From NCBI RefSeq assembly GCF_004570865.1, contig NZ_SPQS01000021.1, positions 62,001 through 126,000 of the forward strand: 64,000 bases of DNA, read 5' to 3'. Made by a program: the position numbers and the translations under genes. The notes beneath the pieces are model-generated. The model saw only the letters and a list, made by a program, of their open reading frames with translations. It did no database searches and was not told the DNA's origin. This document shows, one piece after another, positions 19,226 to 29,480 of the stretch; the first letter of the stretch is position 1, and each line of letters begins with the position of its first letter. The stretch is from Bradyrhizobium frederickii. Lineage in GTDB: Bacteria; Pseudomonadota; Alphaproteobacteria; Rhizobiales; Xanthobacteraceae.

Positions 19226-19900
19226 TTAGTACTTGGCGACGACCGGGCCGCCGAAGTGATAGTTCACGCCGACCTGCACGGTGTGGAAGTTGATCGTGCC
19301 GGAGGCCAGCGGAGCACCGAGGTTCGAGAAGTAGGTCTCGCTGCCGAGGCTGCGATAGAGGTACTCGCCCTTGACCGACCACTGCGGAGCGAAGAACGCC
19401 TCGACGCCGGCACCGACGGTCCAGCCGGAGTGCCACTTGCTGTCCGACACGGACGCGCCCAGTGCGGAGACGGTGACCTTGTTGTCGATCCAGGCGTAAC
19501 CACCGGTGCCGTAGAGCAGGATGTTGTTGACGGCCCAGCCGATGCGACCGCGCACGGTGCCGAGTGCGTCGGTCTTGGACGCCACGGTGACCCCGAGCGC
19601 CGTCGCCGAAGCGTTCACGTCAGCCCAGGCGCCATCGGCCTCGATGCCGAACACGACGTTGCCGGTCTGCCAGTTGTAGCCGGCGGTGCCGCCGACGAAA
19701 CCACCCTGCATCTTCGGGTCGCTCGAAGAGGCTTCCCAGGCGCCGCCGCCGACGATACCGAGATAGAAACCGGTCCAGTTGTAGACGGAAGCCAGCGGAG
19801 CGACCGGCGCCTTGGTGTAGGGACGAGCCGCGAGATCAGCGGCCGAAGCGGGGGCCGCCAGAGCGAACAAACAGGCCGAAGCCAACAAAGCCTTTTTCAT
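19226..19900 (-). CDS. Outer-membrane beta-barrel protein (Omp25/RopB-like), paralogue
   Basis: A 224-residue barrel protein with signal peptide MKKALLASACLFALAAPASA, the same mature start DLAARPYTKAPVAP as its neighbour, barrel strands (WTGFYLGIVGGG, FGIEADGAW, AVNNILLYGTGGYAW, FFAPQWSVKGEYLY), and the same end FGGPVVAKY. The middle and surface loops differ from the 250-residue paralogue. A TTG two codons upstream is an alternative start with a better-placed GGGA. The tandem arrangement with shared terminators suggests duplication and divergence. Confidence 0.9.
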   Translation of the reverse strand: MKKALLASACLFALAAPASAADLAARPYTKAPVAPLASVYNWTGFYLGIVGGGAWEASSSDPKMQGGFVGGTAGYNWQTGNVVFGIEADGAWADVNASATALGVTVASKTDALGTVRGRIGWAVNNILLYGTGGYAWIDNKVTVSALGASVSDSKWHSGWTVGAGVEAFFAPQWSVKGEYLYRSLGSETYFSNLGAPLASGTINFHTVQVGVNYHFGGPVVAKY

Positions 19901-20087
19901 TTTCAACTTAATCCCAGTCCCAGTTTCTGTTGTTGCCTTCCTTGACGGAAGGGCATCGGACTCAAACGGCCCAACTGAGGCGGTGCTTACACCACTGAAG
20001 CCGCAAGTTGTGTCTCCGAAAAGCCACAGCGGTCGAAAAGGTGATGGTTACTGACTCATTGCGTCGATGATCCTGCCGCCAAACGAC

Positions 20088-20111
20088 AAAGGCCGGCGCG
20101 AGGCCGGCCTT
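20088..20111 (-). terminator. Terminator of the truncated porin
   Basis: AAAGGCCGGC and GCCGGCCTT arms, the third copy of this hairpin, 28 bases beyond the stop of the truncated barrel gene. Its presence shows that the remnant derives from a full porin transcription unit. Confidence 0.8.
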
Positions 20112-20138
20112 CAATCATCGAACAATATCAGATGGGTA

Positions 20139-20492
20139 TCAGTATTTTGCGATCAGCGGTCCGCCCCAGCGGTAGTTCACCCGGATCAAGCCGATATCGA
20201 CGTCCTGGCTGATACGCTCGGAGCGTGTAACAGCGCCAAGCGGGGCCGCCGGAAGGTTGCCGGAGCCGGTGAAAGTCATGGTGCGGTTGCCGAGGAAGAT
20301 GTGGTCGTACTCGAAGCCCACCGTCCAGTTCGGCGCAAATCCAAACTCGATTCCTGCGCCCACGGTGCCGCCCCAGCGAGTCTCGTTGGCCCGGCCGAAC
20401 TCGAGGCCCGCGACGAGATCATAGCTCCGGCAGCGGTCGCTGACGACGGCGCCGCCGCCTTTCACGTAGAGCAGCACGCTATTCCAGGCGTA
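20139..20492 (-). pseudogene. Truncated porin: C-terminal half only
   Basis: From YAWNSVLLYVKGG to the end WGGPLIAKY the reading matches the second half of the porin at 18267 (ETRWGG, EFGFAPNWTVGFEYDHIFLG, ISQDVDIGLIRVNYRWGG). The signal peptide and first strands are missing; the frame stays open to 20648 but the extra 52 residues are not porin-like and overlap the ssb control region. It is best read as a 5'-deleted copy that cannot be exported. Confidence 0.8.
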
Positions 20493-20568
20493 GGTTCCCT
20501 TCGGCGGAACATTCTTGGGCGCCGGCGCGCTGAGTTGGCGCGATCTTGTTTCGGCGCACCGCCAGGAA

Positions 20569-20583
20569 GAACAAATCTGGAAC
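20569..20583 (+). promoter_or_regulatory. LexA (SOS) box upstream of ssb
   Basis: GAACAAATCTGGAAC is an exact GAAC-N7-GAAC, 155 bases before the ssb start. In many proteobacteria uvrA and ssb are divergent neighbours sharing an SOS region. Here each gene keeps its own box. Confidence 0.8.
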
Positions 20584-20737
20584 GTCGCGGCGGTCGATGC
20601 TATATGTGGGGATAACCCAGGGGGGGATGGGCTGAGCGGCGCCCGCAAGCGTATAGGGTCGCCCCAACAGGGCGCAGAGGAACGCGGGCAGCGCGCTCGG
20701 CCTTTGAAATCAGTGGCATTCGGAGTGGAGAGCGGCG

Positions 20738-21232
20738 ATGGCGGGAAGCGTCAACAAGGTCATTCTGGTTGGAAATCTCGGCAAGGATCCTGAAATCCGC
20801 CGCACCCAGGACGGGCGGCCGATTGCGAATTTGAGCATCGCGACCTCGGAAACCTGGCGCGACAAGAACTCCGGCGAGCGCAAGGAGAAGACCGAGTGGC
20901 ATCGCGTCGTGATCTTCAACGAAGGGCTCTGCAAGGTCGCCGAGCAATATTTGAAGAAAGGCGCGAAGGTTTACATCGAGGGGGCGCTCCAGACCCGCAA
21001 ATGGACCGACCAGAGCGGCGTCGAGAAATACTCCACCGAGGTTGTGCTCCAGGGCTTCAACTCGACCCTGACGATGCTCGACGGCCGCGGTGGCGGCGGC
21101 GGAAGCGGCAGCTTCGGTGACGAGGCGGGCGGCGATTTCGGCTCCTCCGGCCCGGTCAGCAGCGCGCCGCGCCGTCCCGTTGCCGCCGGCGGCGGCCGCA
21201 ACAGCGACATGGACGACGATATCCCGTTCTGA
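20738..21232 (+). CDS. ssb: Single-stranded DNA-binding protein
   Basis: A 164-residue SSB. The OB fold spans residues 5-112 (NKVILVGNLGKDPEIRRTQD, WHRVVIFNEGL, KKGAKVYIEGALQTRKW), followed by a Gly/Ser-rich flexible linker and the conserved acidic tip DMDDDIPF that binds repair and replication partners. Length and tip are normal. The LexA box at 20569 suggests damage induction. gyrA follows on the same strand after 353 bases and is probably transcribed separately. Confidence 0.96.
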   Translation: MAGSVNKVILVGNLGKDPEIRRTQDGRPIANLSIATSETWRDKNSGERKEKTEWHRVVIFNEGLCKVAEQYLKKGAKVYIEGALQTRKWTDQSGVEKYSTEVVLQGFNSTLTMLDGRGGGGGSGSFGDEAGGDFGSSGPVSSAPRRPVAAGGGRNSDMDDDIPF

Positions 21233-21585
21233 GCGGCGCGGACGAGGGGGGCGCTGGCCGGGCTCGGCGGCGCCTTCGATGCCGGGTCAGCAAATCTCAC
21301 TAGTTGACAGAAAGGGCTCGGGATTTCCGGGCCCGCTTCATGCGGGTTGAACTCGGCTTGAGGCCAGGCAAGCGGACCGGTGGGGCGCTCTCGCCGCGTG
21401 ACGGACCCCCGTGGCCGGGTCGATTTTGGAAGACCTGTTCCAGGTTGATTCCAGGTGCTCCTTGCAACGCCGTAAGTCATTGGAAAAATAAGCGGAAAAA
21501 GCGCTTTCCGAGCCCCCGCCAAGGGTGGTTATCAGGGGCACGATGCGCTATATGATTCCCAGACAAAAACTCACCGGATTCCCCC
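21233..21585. other. ssb-gyrA intergenic region
   Basis: No gene recognised. It contains a direct repeat TTCCAGGT twice, 11 bases apart (about 21430-21452), and the small hairpin GGAAAAAGCGCTTTCC near 21495. The gyrA promoter must lie here, but I cannot assign clear -35 and -10 boxes. Confidence 0.5.
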
Positions 21586-24318
<2,733 letters not shown>

Positions 24319-24389
24319 GGAGTAGCGACCAGGACTTACTGCCCCATTCGCTATTCGTCGCTCATCATTCGCGAACCTTACAGACCCGA

Positions 24390-24647
24390 CTACGGGGTCC
24401 GATTGGCGGTCACGAGGCGCGCCTCGCGGACATTCGTCTTGGTGCCGGCCTTGCGCAGGCACGAGGCCTCGAAATTGGGCCAGGCCTGCTGCGAGCAGTC
24501 CTTGCCGACGGCGCGGATATCGAGCCGGTCGCTCTTAGCCAGCGGCTGCGGCACGCTGGCTTCGACCGCCGGAGCAATGCCGGGCAGGAGCGTGAGGGCT
24601 GCGGCGACACACGCAGAGAGTGCGATCGCTGAAAGAGCCTTGATCAT
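24390..24647 (-). CDS. Small secreted protein with one likely disulfide
   Basis: An 85-residue protein with a signal peptide (about residues 1-30, IAPAVEA) and a mature part containing two cysteines in KDCSQQAWPNFEASCLRKAG. This CxxQxWPxxxxxCL pattern occurs in many short rhizobial secreted proteins of unknown role. AGGGGA lies 8 bases before the ATG. It is convergent with gyrA and divergent from coaD; an inverted repeat that looks like an operator sits in its upstream region. Confidence 0.7.
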   Translation of the reverse strand: MIKALSAIALSACVAAALTLLPGIAPAVEASVPQPLAKSDRLDIRAVGKDCSQQAWPNFEASCLRKAGTKTNVREARLVTANRTP

Positions 24648-24757
24648 TGACAGTCCCCTGTGATGTGGCCGCCTACGCCCAGTGTGCGGCCCGTCATTCG
24701 TTGGCCGGATTAGTAACCATGGCCAGTTTCCGGACGTCTTCGCCGGCGCGGGAAATG

Positions 24758-24808
24758 GTTTCGTGTCCACCCCCATTTGTTTCGTGACCGCGCTCAGGAC
24801 GAAACAAA
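24758..24808. promoter_or_regulatory. Operator-like cluster of GTTTCGT half-sites
   Basis: A perfect 10-base inverted repeat (TTTGTTTCGT at 24776-24785 and ACGAAACAAA at 24799-24808, spacer 13) is preceded by a third half-site GTTTCGTG at 24758. The two direct copies are 21 bases apart, two helical turns. It lies between the divergent secreted-protein gene and coaD. The binding protein is unknown. Confidence 0.55.
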
Positions 24809-24902
24809 CCGGCCATTCCCGACACGGCGGCGGGATATTGCCGGAAACGGCCGGGAACCGGCCCGGCTTGCCGGGCCGGGCCGGGCGCGGTAGGAGGGGG
24901 CT

Positions 24903-25400
24903 ATGCCGCGTATCGCCTTCTATCCCGGTTCCTTCGACCCCATCACCAACGGCCATCTGGACGTGGTCCGGCACAGCGTGTCGCTGTGCGACAAGCTCGT
25001 GGTCGCGATCGGGGTCCATCCCGGCAAGAAGCCGCTGTTCTCGACCGAGGAGCGGCTGAAGATGCTCCATGACGTCTGCGGGCCGGTGGCGGCCAAGGCC
25101 GGCTGCGTGCTCGAAGCCGTGACGTTCGACGATCTGTCGGTGACGTCGGCGCGCAAGCACGGCGCGACCATCATGATTCGGGGCCTGCGGGACGGCAGCG
25201 ACCTCGACTACGAGATGCAGCTCGCCGGCATGAACGAGGCGATGGCGCCGGAGGTGCACACGGTCTTCCTGCCGGCCTCGCCGATGGTCCGCCCGATCAC
25301 CGCCACTTTGGTGCGCCAGATCGCCGGCATGGGCGGGGACGTTTCGACCTTCGTCCCGCCGATCGTCGCGGCCCAGCTCAAGGCAAAATTCGCCGGATAA
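24903..25400 (+). CDS. coaD: Phosphopantetheine adenylyltransferase
   Basis: A 165-residue enzyme of coenzyme A synthesis that makes dephospho-CoA from 4'-phosphopantetheine and ATP. The nucleotidyltransferase motif is YPGSFDPITNGHLDV at 7-21, with the HxGH-type histidine in NGH; MIRGLRDGSDLDYEMQLAGMN is the substrate-binding block. The last motif reads RPITATLVRQIA, where ISSTLVR is usual. GGAGGGGGCT precedes the ATG. Length is standard. Confidence 0.96.
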   Translation: MPRIAFYPGSFDPITNGHLDVVRHSVSLCDKLVVAIGVHPGKKPLFSTEERLKMLHDVCGPVAAKAGCVLEAVTFDDLSVTSARKHGATIMIRGLRDGSDLDYEMQLAGMNEAMAPEVHTVFLPASPMVRPITATLVRQIAGMGGDVSTFVPPIVAAQLKAKFAG

Positions 25401-25436
25401 CGGCGCGCGTCCTCTTCAATCTGATCCGGAGTTGTC

Positions 25437-26000
25437 ATGATCCGAATTCTCGCAGTCCTTGCCGCGCTTGTGTTCGCGGTGCCGGCGGTGGCGCAGCAAT
25501 TGCCGGCCAACCTCGACAAGGCCAACGCCATCGTCATCGACAGCACCAAGGGCCGCATCGTCATCAAGCTGCGTACCGATATCGCGCCTCAGCATGCCGA
25601 GCGCATCAAGCAGCTCGCGCGCGAGGGCTACTACAACAACGTGCCGTTCCACCGCGTCATGGACGGCTTCATGGCGCAGACCGGCGACGGCCAGAATTTC
25701 AACGGCACCGGCGGCTCGAAATATCCGAACCTGAAGCAGGAATTCTCCAAGGTGCATTTTGCCCGCGGCATCGTCGGCATGGCCCGGCGCGGCGACAGCG
25801 TCGACAGCGCCAACTCGCAGTTCTTCATCATGTTCGCCGACGGCGGCAGCCTCGATGGCCAGTACACCGTGATCGGCGAGGTCGTGCAGGGCATGGACGT
25901 CGTCGACAAGCTGAAGAAGGCTCCGCCCGGCTCCGCCGGCGGCGCCGTGACCGATCCCGACAAGATGGTGAAGGTGCAGGTCGCCTCCGACATCAAATAG
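25437..26000 (+). CDS. Periplasmic cyclophilin (peptidylprolyl isomerase)
   Basis: A 187-residue PPIase with a signal peptide (MIRILAVLAALVFAVPAVAQ). The cyclophilin core contains the active-site arginine and glutamine in FHRVMDGFMAQTGDG and the substrate-binding SANSQFFIMF. It speeds cis-trans isomerisation of X-Pro bonds in exported proteins. It is followed closely by a small secreted gene and then by a cytoplasmic cyclophilin, forming a three-gene unit (gaps 9 bases and overlap). Confidence 0.93.
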   Translation: MIRILAVLAALVFAVPAVAQQLPANLDKANAIVIDSTKGRIVIKLRTDIAPQHAERIKQLAREGYYNNVPFHRVMDGFMAQTGDGQNFNGTGGSKYPNLKQEFSKVHFARGIVGMARRGDSVDSANSQFFIMFADGGSLDGQYTVIGEVVQGMDVVDKLKKAPPGSAGGAVTDPDKMVKVQVASDIK

Positions 26001-26009
26001 GAGGCAGCG

Positions 26010-26435
26010 ATGGCGCGCCGTGGCAAAAAGCTCATCGTAGCTGCTGCGGCGCTCCTGCTTGGCCTCTCCAGAGCGGCCGCCGAGGACGCGCAGGTCAACA
26101 CCATCCAGGACGTCTTCCGGCATCTGCGCACCTGCTGGAAACCGCCACCGCCGAACAAGGCTCGCCCACTCGACATCACCGTCGTCGTGAGCTTTAACCG
26201 GGCCGGAAACATTCTGGGCCATCCGAGGATTACCTATGAATCCGCGGAGGCCTCCGACAATGACCGGCTGCAATACCGGATCGCGGTGATGGAGGCGTTG
26301 CAACGCTGCACGCCGGTGCCATTTACCGATGCAATGGCCGGCGCCGCCGCGGGACGTCCATTCGCGATCCAGTTCCGTAACCGCAAAACGTCACCTGACA
26401 AGACTTCACCCCCAACGCAAGAGAGACGAGCATGA
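26010..26435 (+). CDS. Small secreted TonB-C-like protein
   Basis: A 141-residue protein with signal peptide (residues 1-24, LSRAAAED). The mature part resembles the C-terminal domain of TonB/TolA: TIQDVFRHLRTCWKPPP, ITVVVSFNRAGNILGHPRITYES, then AVMEALQRCTPVPF. Two cysteines (TCWK, RCTP) would pair as in TolA. It has no membrane anchor or periplasmic extension. Its stop overlaps the start of the next cyclophilin (ATGA), so the two are translationally coupled. Its partner is unknown. Confidence 0.7.
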   Translation: MARRGKKLIVAAAALLLGLSRAAAEDAQVNTIQDVFRHLRTCWKPPPPNKARPLDITVVVSFNRAGNILGHPRITYESAEASDNDRLQYRIAVMEALQRCTPVPFTDAMAGAAAGRPFAIQFRNRKTSPDKTSPPTQERRA

Positions 26436-26896
26436 GCGTCACCGAAAACACCCTGATCCTCGAGACTACGCAGGGCCCCGTCACCATCGAGATGCGCCCC
26501 GACCTCGCGCCCGGCCATGTCGCCCGCATCAAGGAACTGGTCCGTGAGGGCTTCTACGACGGCATTGTGTTCCACCGGGTGATCGAGGGCTTCATGGCGC
26601 AGACCGGCTGCCCGCAGGGCACCGGCACCGGTGGCTCCGGCAAGAAGCTGAAGGCCGAGTTCAACAAGGAGCCGCATGTGCGCGGCACCGCCTCGATGGC
26701 GCGCGCCGCCAATCCCGATTCCGGCGACAGCCAGTTCTTCATCTGCTTCGACGACGCACGCTTCCTCGACAACCAGTACACGGTGTGGGGCAAGGTCACC
26801 GAGGGCATGGAGAATGTCGACAAGATCAAGCGCGGCGAGCCGGTGCAGAACCCCGACAAGATCGTCAAGGCGCGGATGGCGGCCGACAAGGAATAA
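26432..26896 (+). CDS. ppiB: Cytoplasmic cyclophilin (peptidylprolyl isomerase)
   Basis: A 154-residue PPIase without a signal peptide. The core shows FHRVIEGFMAQTGCPQG, GTGGSGKKLKAEF, and SGDSQFFICFDD; the Trp for cyclosporin contact is in YTVWGKV. It starts inside the stop codon of the preceding gene. With the exported cyclophilin at 25437 it gives the cell one enzyme on each side of the membrane. A palindromic repeat begins 8 bases after its stop. Confidence 0.93.
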   Translation: MSVTENTLILETTQGPVTIEMRPDLAPGHVARIKELVREGFYDGIVFHRVIEGFMAQTGCPQGTGTGGSGKKLKAEFNKEPHVRGTASMARAANPDSGDSQFFICFDDARFLDNQYTVWGKVTEGMENVDKIKRGEPVQNPDKIVKARMAADKE

Positions 26897-26903
26897 GCTC
26901 GCG

Positions 26904-27014
26904 ACCCTCATCCTGAGGAGCGCGGAACGCGCGTCTCGAAGGATGAAGGCCCCGCTGCTGCAGTCTGGCCTTCATGGTTCGAGACGGCGCTGCGCGCCTC
27001 CTCACCATGAGGGT
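26904..27014. repeat. Palindromic REP-like element, family B, copy 1
   Basis: ACCCTCATCCTGAGGAG... at the left and ...CTCCTCACCATGAGGGT at the right are inverted ends; internal parts GTCTCGAAGGATGAAGG and CCTTCATGGTTCGAGAC are also inverted. It lies in the ppiB-queA gap. Related arms occur at 48641-48771. Confidence 0.8.
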
Positions 27015-27039
27015 CTGACGGCACGGCGCTGACTCCGAC

Positions 27040-28113
27040 ATGCGCACCGATCTGTTCGATTTCGACCTGCCGCCCGAGCGCATCGCGTTGCGCCCGGCAA
27101 GCCCGCGCGACTCCGCCAAGATGCTGGTCGTGGAGAACGGCGCGCTGCGCGACCAGATCGTCGCCGACCTGCCGTCATGGCTGAAGCCGGGCGACCAGCT
27201 CGTCGTCAACGACACCAAGGTGATCGCGGCGCAGCTGAACGGCCGCCGCATCGGCCGCGAGACCGAGCCCAGAATCGAGGCGACGCTGATCAAGCGGCTC
27301 GACGGCTCGCGCTGGCAGGCGCTGGTGAAGCCCGCCAAGAAGCTCGTCGCCGGCGACCGCATCCGCTTCGGCAATGAAGGCAAGGTCTGCCTGCTCGGCC
27401 ATCTCGACGCCGAGGTCGATGCCAAGGGCACCGAGGGCGAGGTCACGTTGTCGTTCTCGTTCCACGGCCCGGCGCTGGACCAGGCCATCGCCGATCTCGG
27501 CAGCCCGCCGCTGCCGCCCTACATCGCCTCCAAGCGTACGCCCGACGATCAGGACCTCGCCGACTACCAGACCATGTTCGCGGTGAACGAGGGCGCGGTC
27601 GCAGCGCCCACCGCCGGGCTGCATTTCACCCCGGCGCTGGAGCAGGCGCTGCGCGCGGGCGGCGTCGGCGTCAACCAGGTCACGCTGCATGTCGGGGCAG
27701 GGACGTTCCTGCCGGTGAAGGTCGACGACACCGAAGCCCACAAGATGCACGCCGAGTGGGGCACGATCTCGGCCGAGACGGCGGAGCGCCTCAACAGCGC
27801 CCGAAAGAATGGCGGCCGCATCATCGCCGTCGGCACCACGTCATTGCGCCTGCTCGAGAGCGCAGCGCGCGAGGATGGCACGATCCAGCCCTTCGCGGCC
27901 GAGACCGCGATCTTCATCACGCCCGGCTATCGCTTCCGCGCCGTCGATATCCTGATGACCAATTTCCACCTGCCGAAGTCGACGCTGTTCATGCTGGTGT
28001 CGGCATTCTCCGGGCTGGCGCCGATGAAGGCGGCCTATGCGCACGCCATCGCGAACAGTTACCGGTTTTATTCGTATGGGGATGCGTGTCTGCTGTTTCG
28101 GGCAGTGCCGTAG
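27040..28113 (+). CDS. queA: S-adenosylmethionine:tRNA ribosyltransferase-isomerase
   Basis: A 357-residue enzyme of queuosine synthesis that transfers and isomerises the ribose of SAM onto preQ1 in tRNA to give epoxyqueuosine. Family blocks: MRTDLFDFDLPPERIALRPA at the start, LVVNDTKVIAAQLNGRR, PLPPYIA, AAPTAGLHFT, HVGAGTFLPVK, TSLRLLES, and MTNFHLPKSTLFML near the end. Length is normal. The TAG stop lies within the first bases of a palindromic repeat. tgt, which acts earlier in the pathway, is 4.5 kb downstream. Confidence 0.96.
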   Translation: MRTDLFDFDLPPERIALRPASPRDSAKMLVVENGALRDQIVADLPSWLKPGDQLVVNDTKVIAAQLNGRRIGRETEPRIEATLIKRLDGSRWQALVKPAKKLVAGDRIRFGNEGKVCLLGHLDAEVDAKGTEGEVTLSFSFHGPALDQAIADLGSPPLPPYIASKRTPDDQDLADYQTMFAVNEGAVAAPTAGLHFTPALEQALRAGGVGVNQVTLHVGAGTFLPVKVDDTEAHKMHAEWGTISAETAERLNSARKNGGRIIAVGTTSLRLLESAAREDGTIQPFAAETAIFITPGYRFRAVDILMTNFHLPKSTLFMLVSAFSGLAPMKAAYAHAIANSYRFYSYGDACLLFRAVP

Positions 28114-28196
28114 GGTGGGTTAGCCGTAAGGCGTAACCCACCACTCGATCTCCGCGGAAGCGGAAGAGGTGGATTACGCCTTCGCCTAAACCTTGC
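28110..28196. repeat. Palindromic repeat between queA and asd
   Basis: GTAGGGTGGGTTAGCC with GGCGTAACCCACC forms one hairpin, and GGTGGATTACGCCTTCGCC is a partial inverted copy at the other end. It starts on the queA stop codon and ends at the asd stop codon, filling the gap between convergent genes, where it may act as a bidirectional terminator. Confidence 0.75.
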
Positions 28197-29221
28197 TACG
28201 CCATCACCCGCTGCGGCAGGAGTTCGGCGATCTGCACCGCGTTCAGCGCTGCGCCCTTGAGCAGCTGATCGGCCGCCACGAACATCGAGATCGAATGCCC
28301 GCTAGCGTCGCTGAGATCCTTGCGGATGCGGCCGACCAGGACGTCGTCCTGGCCCGAGGCGTCGATCGGCATCGGGAAGTAGTTCTTCACGCGATCGTCG
28401 ACCACCTTCACGCCGGGCGCCTGCGCCATGATGGCGCGGACCTGGTCTTCGCTGATCGGCTTCTCGCATTCGAAGGTGATGGCCTCGCAATGGGCACGCA
28501 GCACCGGCACGCGTACGCAGGTGACGCCGACGGCGATGGTGTCGTCCTCGAAGATCTTGCGGGTCTCCTTGATGACCTTGGTCTCTTCGTCGTTGTAGCC
28601 GGTGTCGGGGTCGACGGCCGTGTTGTGGTTGAAGAGGTTGAAGGCGTAGGGATGTGGCATCACCTTCGGCGTATAGACCTGCCCGTTGAGATTGGCGCGG
28701 GTGGATTCGACCAGCTCCTCCATCGCGGCGGCGCCGGCGCCCGAGGCGGCCTGGTAGGTCGAGATGATGACGCGCTTGATGCGGTTCTTCTGGTGGATCG
28801 GCCACAATGGCACCAGCGCGGTGATCGCCGCGCAGTTGGGGTTGGCAATGATGCCCTTGTGGTCGCGGATGCGGCTGGCGTTGATCTCGGGGATCACCAG
28901 CGGCACGTTCGGGTCCATGCGGAACGCGGAGGAGTTGTCGACCACGACCGCGCCGGCCTTGACCGCGATCGGCGCATACTTCCTGGAGATGCCGCCGCCG
29001 GCGGAGAACAGGGCGATATCGACACCTTCGAAGGACCGCTCGGTCAGCTCCTCGATCACGATATCCTTGCCGCGGAACGACACCGTCTTGCCGGCCGAGC
29101 GGGCGCTGGCGAGCGCCTTGAGCTTGCCGACGCGAAAGCCGCGCTTGTCCATGGTGGCGATGAATTCGGCGCCCACCGCACCGGTGACGCCGACAATCGC
29201 GACGACGGGATCGTTACTCAC
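28196..29221 (-). CDS. asd: Aspartate-semialdehyde dehydrogenase
   Basis: A 341-residue NADP enzyme that reduces aspartyl phosphate to aspartate semialdehyde, the branch-point precursor of lysine, threonine, methionine, isoleucine and diaminopimelate. The cofactor loop is VAIVGVTGAVG, the catalytic cysteine is in NPNCAAI, and the later block is RVPVLRAHCEAITFE. A GTG at 29221 was chosen because GGAGG sits 5 bases upstream; the ATG at 29233 overlaps that site. Upstream is a Thr-rich leader ORF and terminator, so expression is probably controlled by attenuation. Confidence 0.95.
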   Translation of the reverse strand: MSNDPVVAIVGVTGAVGAEFIATMDKRGFRVGKLKALASARSAGKTVSFRGKDIVIEELTERSFEGVDIALFSAGGGISRKYAPIAVKAGAVVVDNSSAFRMDPNVPLVIPEINASRIRDHKGIIANPNCAAITALVPLWPIHQKNRIKRVIISTYQAASGAGAAAMEELVESTRANLNGQVYTPKVMPHPYAFNLFNHNTAVDPDTGYNDEETKVIKETRKIFEDDTIAVGVTCVRVPVLRAHCEAITFECEKPISEDQVRAIMAQAPGVKVVDDRVKNYFPMPIDASGQDDVLVGRIRKDLSDASGHSISMFVAADQLLKGAALNAVQIAELLPQRVMA

Positions 29222-29254
29222 TTTGTCCTCCATTGAGATTTGCGAATGAGACAA

Positions 29255-29287
29255 CAAAAAAGCCCCGGACCATCGAGGGCGGGGCTT
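29255..29287 (-). terminator. Leader terminator (attenuator) upstream of asd
   Basis: On the minus strand AAGCCCCG ... CGGGGCTT is followed by TTTTTTG, a strong intrinsic terminator. It ends 34 bases before the asd GTG and 30 bases after the leader stop codon, so it sits inside the asd leader rather than after any gene. Confidence 0.85.
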
Positions 29288-29316
29288 CGGTAGAGCTGAT
29301 GCGTTCCAGTCGACGA

Positions 29317-29388
29317 CTACGCGCGCACGCCTCCCCGGGCCCCTGAGGCCGTGGTGGTTTTGGTCGTGCGTTTGGTGGTCGTGAACAT
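29317..29388 (-). CDS. Threonine-rich leader peptide of asd
   Basis: A 23-codon ORF starting with ATG at 29388 and ending with TAG at 29317. It encodes MFTTTKRTTKTTT for the first 13 residues (eight Thr, two Lys) and then ASGARGGVRA. The predicted transcription start is about 29390, so the mRNA would be essentially leaderless, as described for the trp leader of Sinorhizobium. Codons 18-19 contain CGGGG, which can pair with CCCCG in the 5' arm of the downstream terminator, giving an antiterminator when a ribosome stalls at the Thr codons. This is prediction from sequence only. Confidence 0.75.
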   Translation of the reverse strand: MFTTTKRTTKTTTASGARGGVRA

Positions 29389-29396
29389 GGCGGCGA

Positions 29397-29425
29397 CTTA
29401 TGCGGGAGAGTCTTGCGGTCGTCAA
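29397..29425 (-). promoter_or_regulatory. Promoter of the asd leader
   Basis: On the minus strand TTGACG (29425-29420), 17 bases, then CATAAG (29402-29397). This is a good sigma-70-type match and places the start site 1-3 bases before the leader ATG. Confidence 0.7.
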
Positions 29426-29480
29426 TGGCTTTTCGCCCCGGTCGATGCCGGGGGCGAACTCTGCCGCTATCTGGCAGCCG

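Noticed and set aside
20493..20648. The N-terminal 52 residues of the open frame ahead of the truncated porin
   Set aside because: Not porin-like, without a signal peptide, and it covers the ssb control region with its LexA box.
21428..21445. A near match to the LexA box (GTTC-N7-ATTC) upstream of gyrA
   Set aside because: One half-site is mismatched and it overlaps a TTCCAGGT direct repeat; gyrA is not a usual SOS gene.
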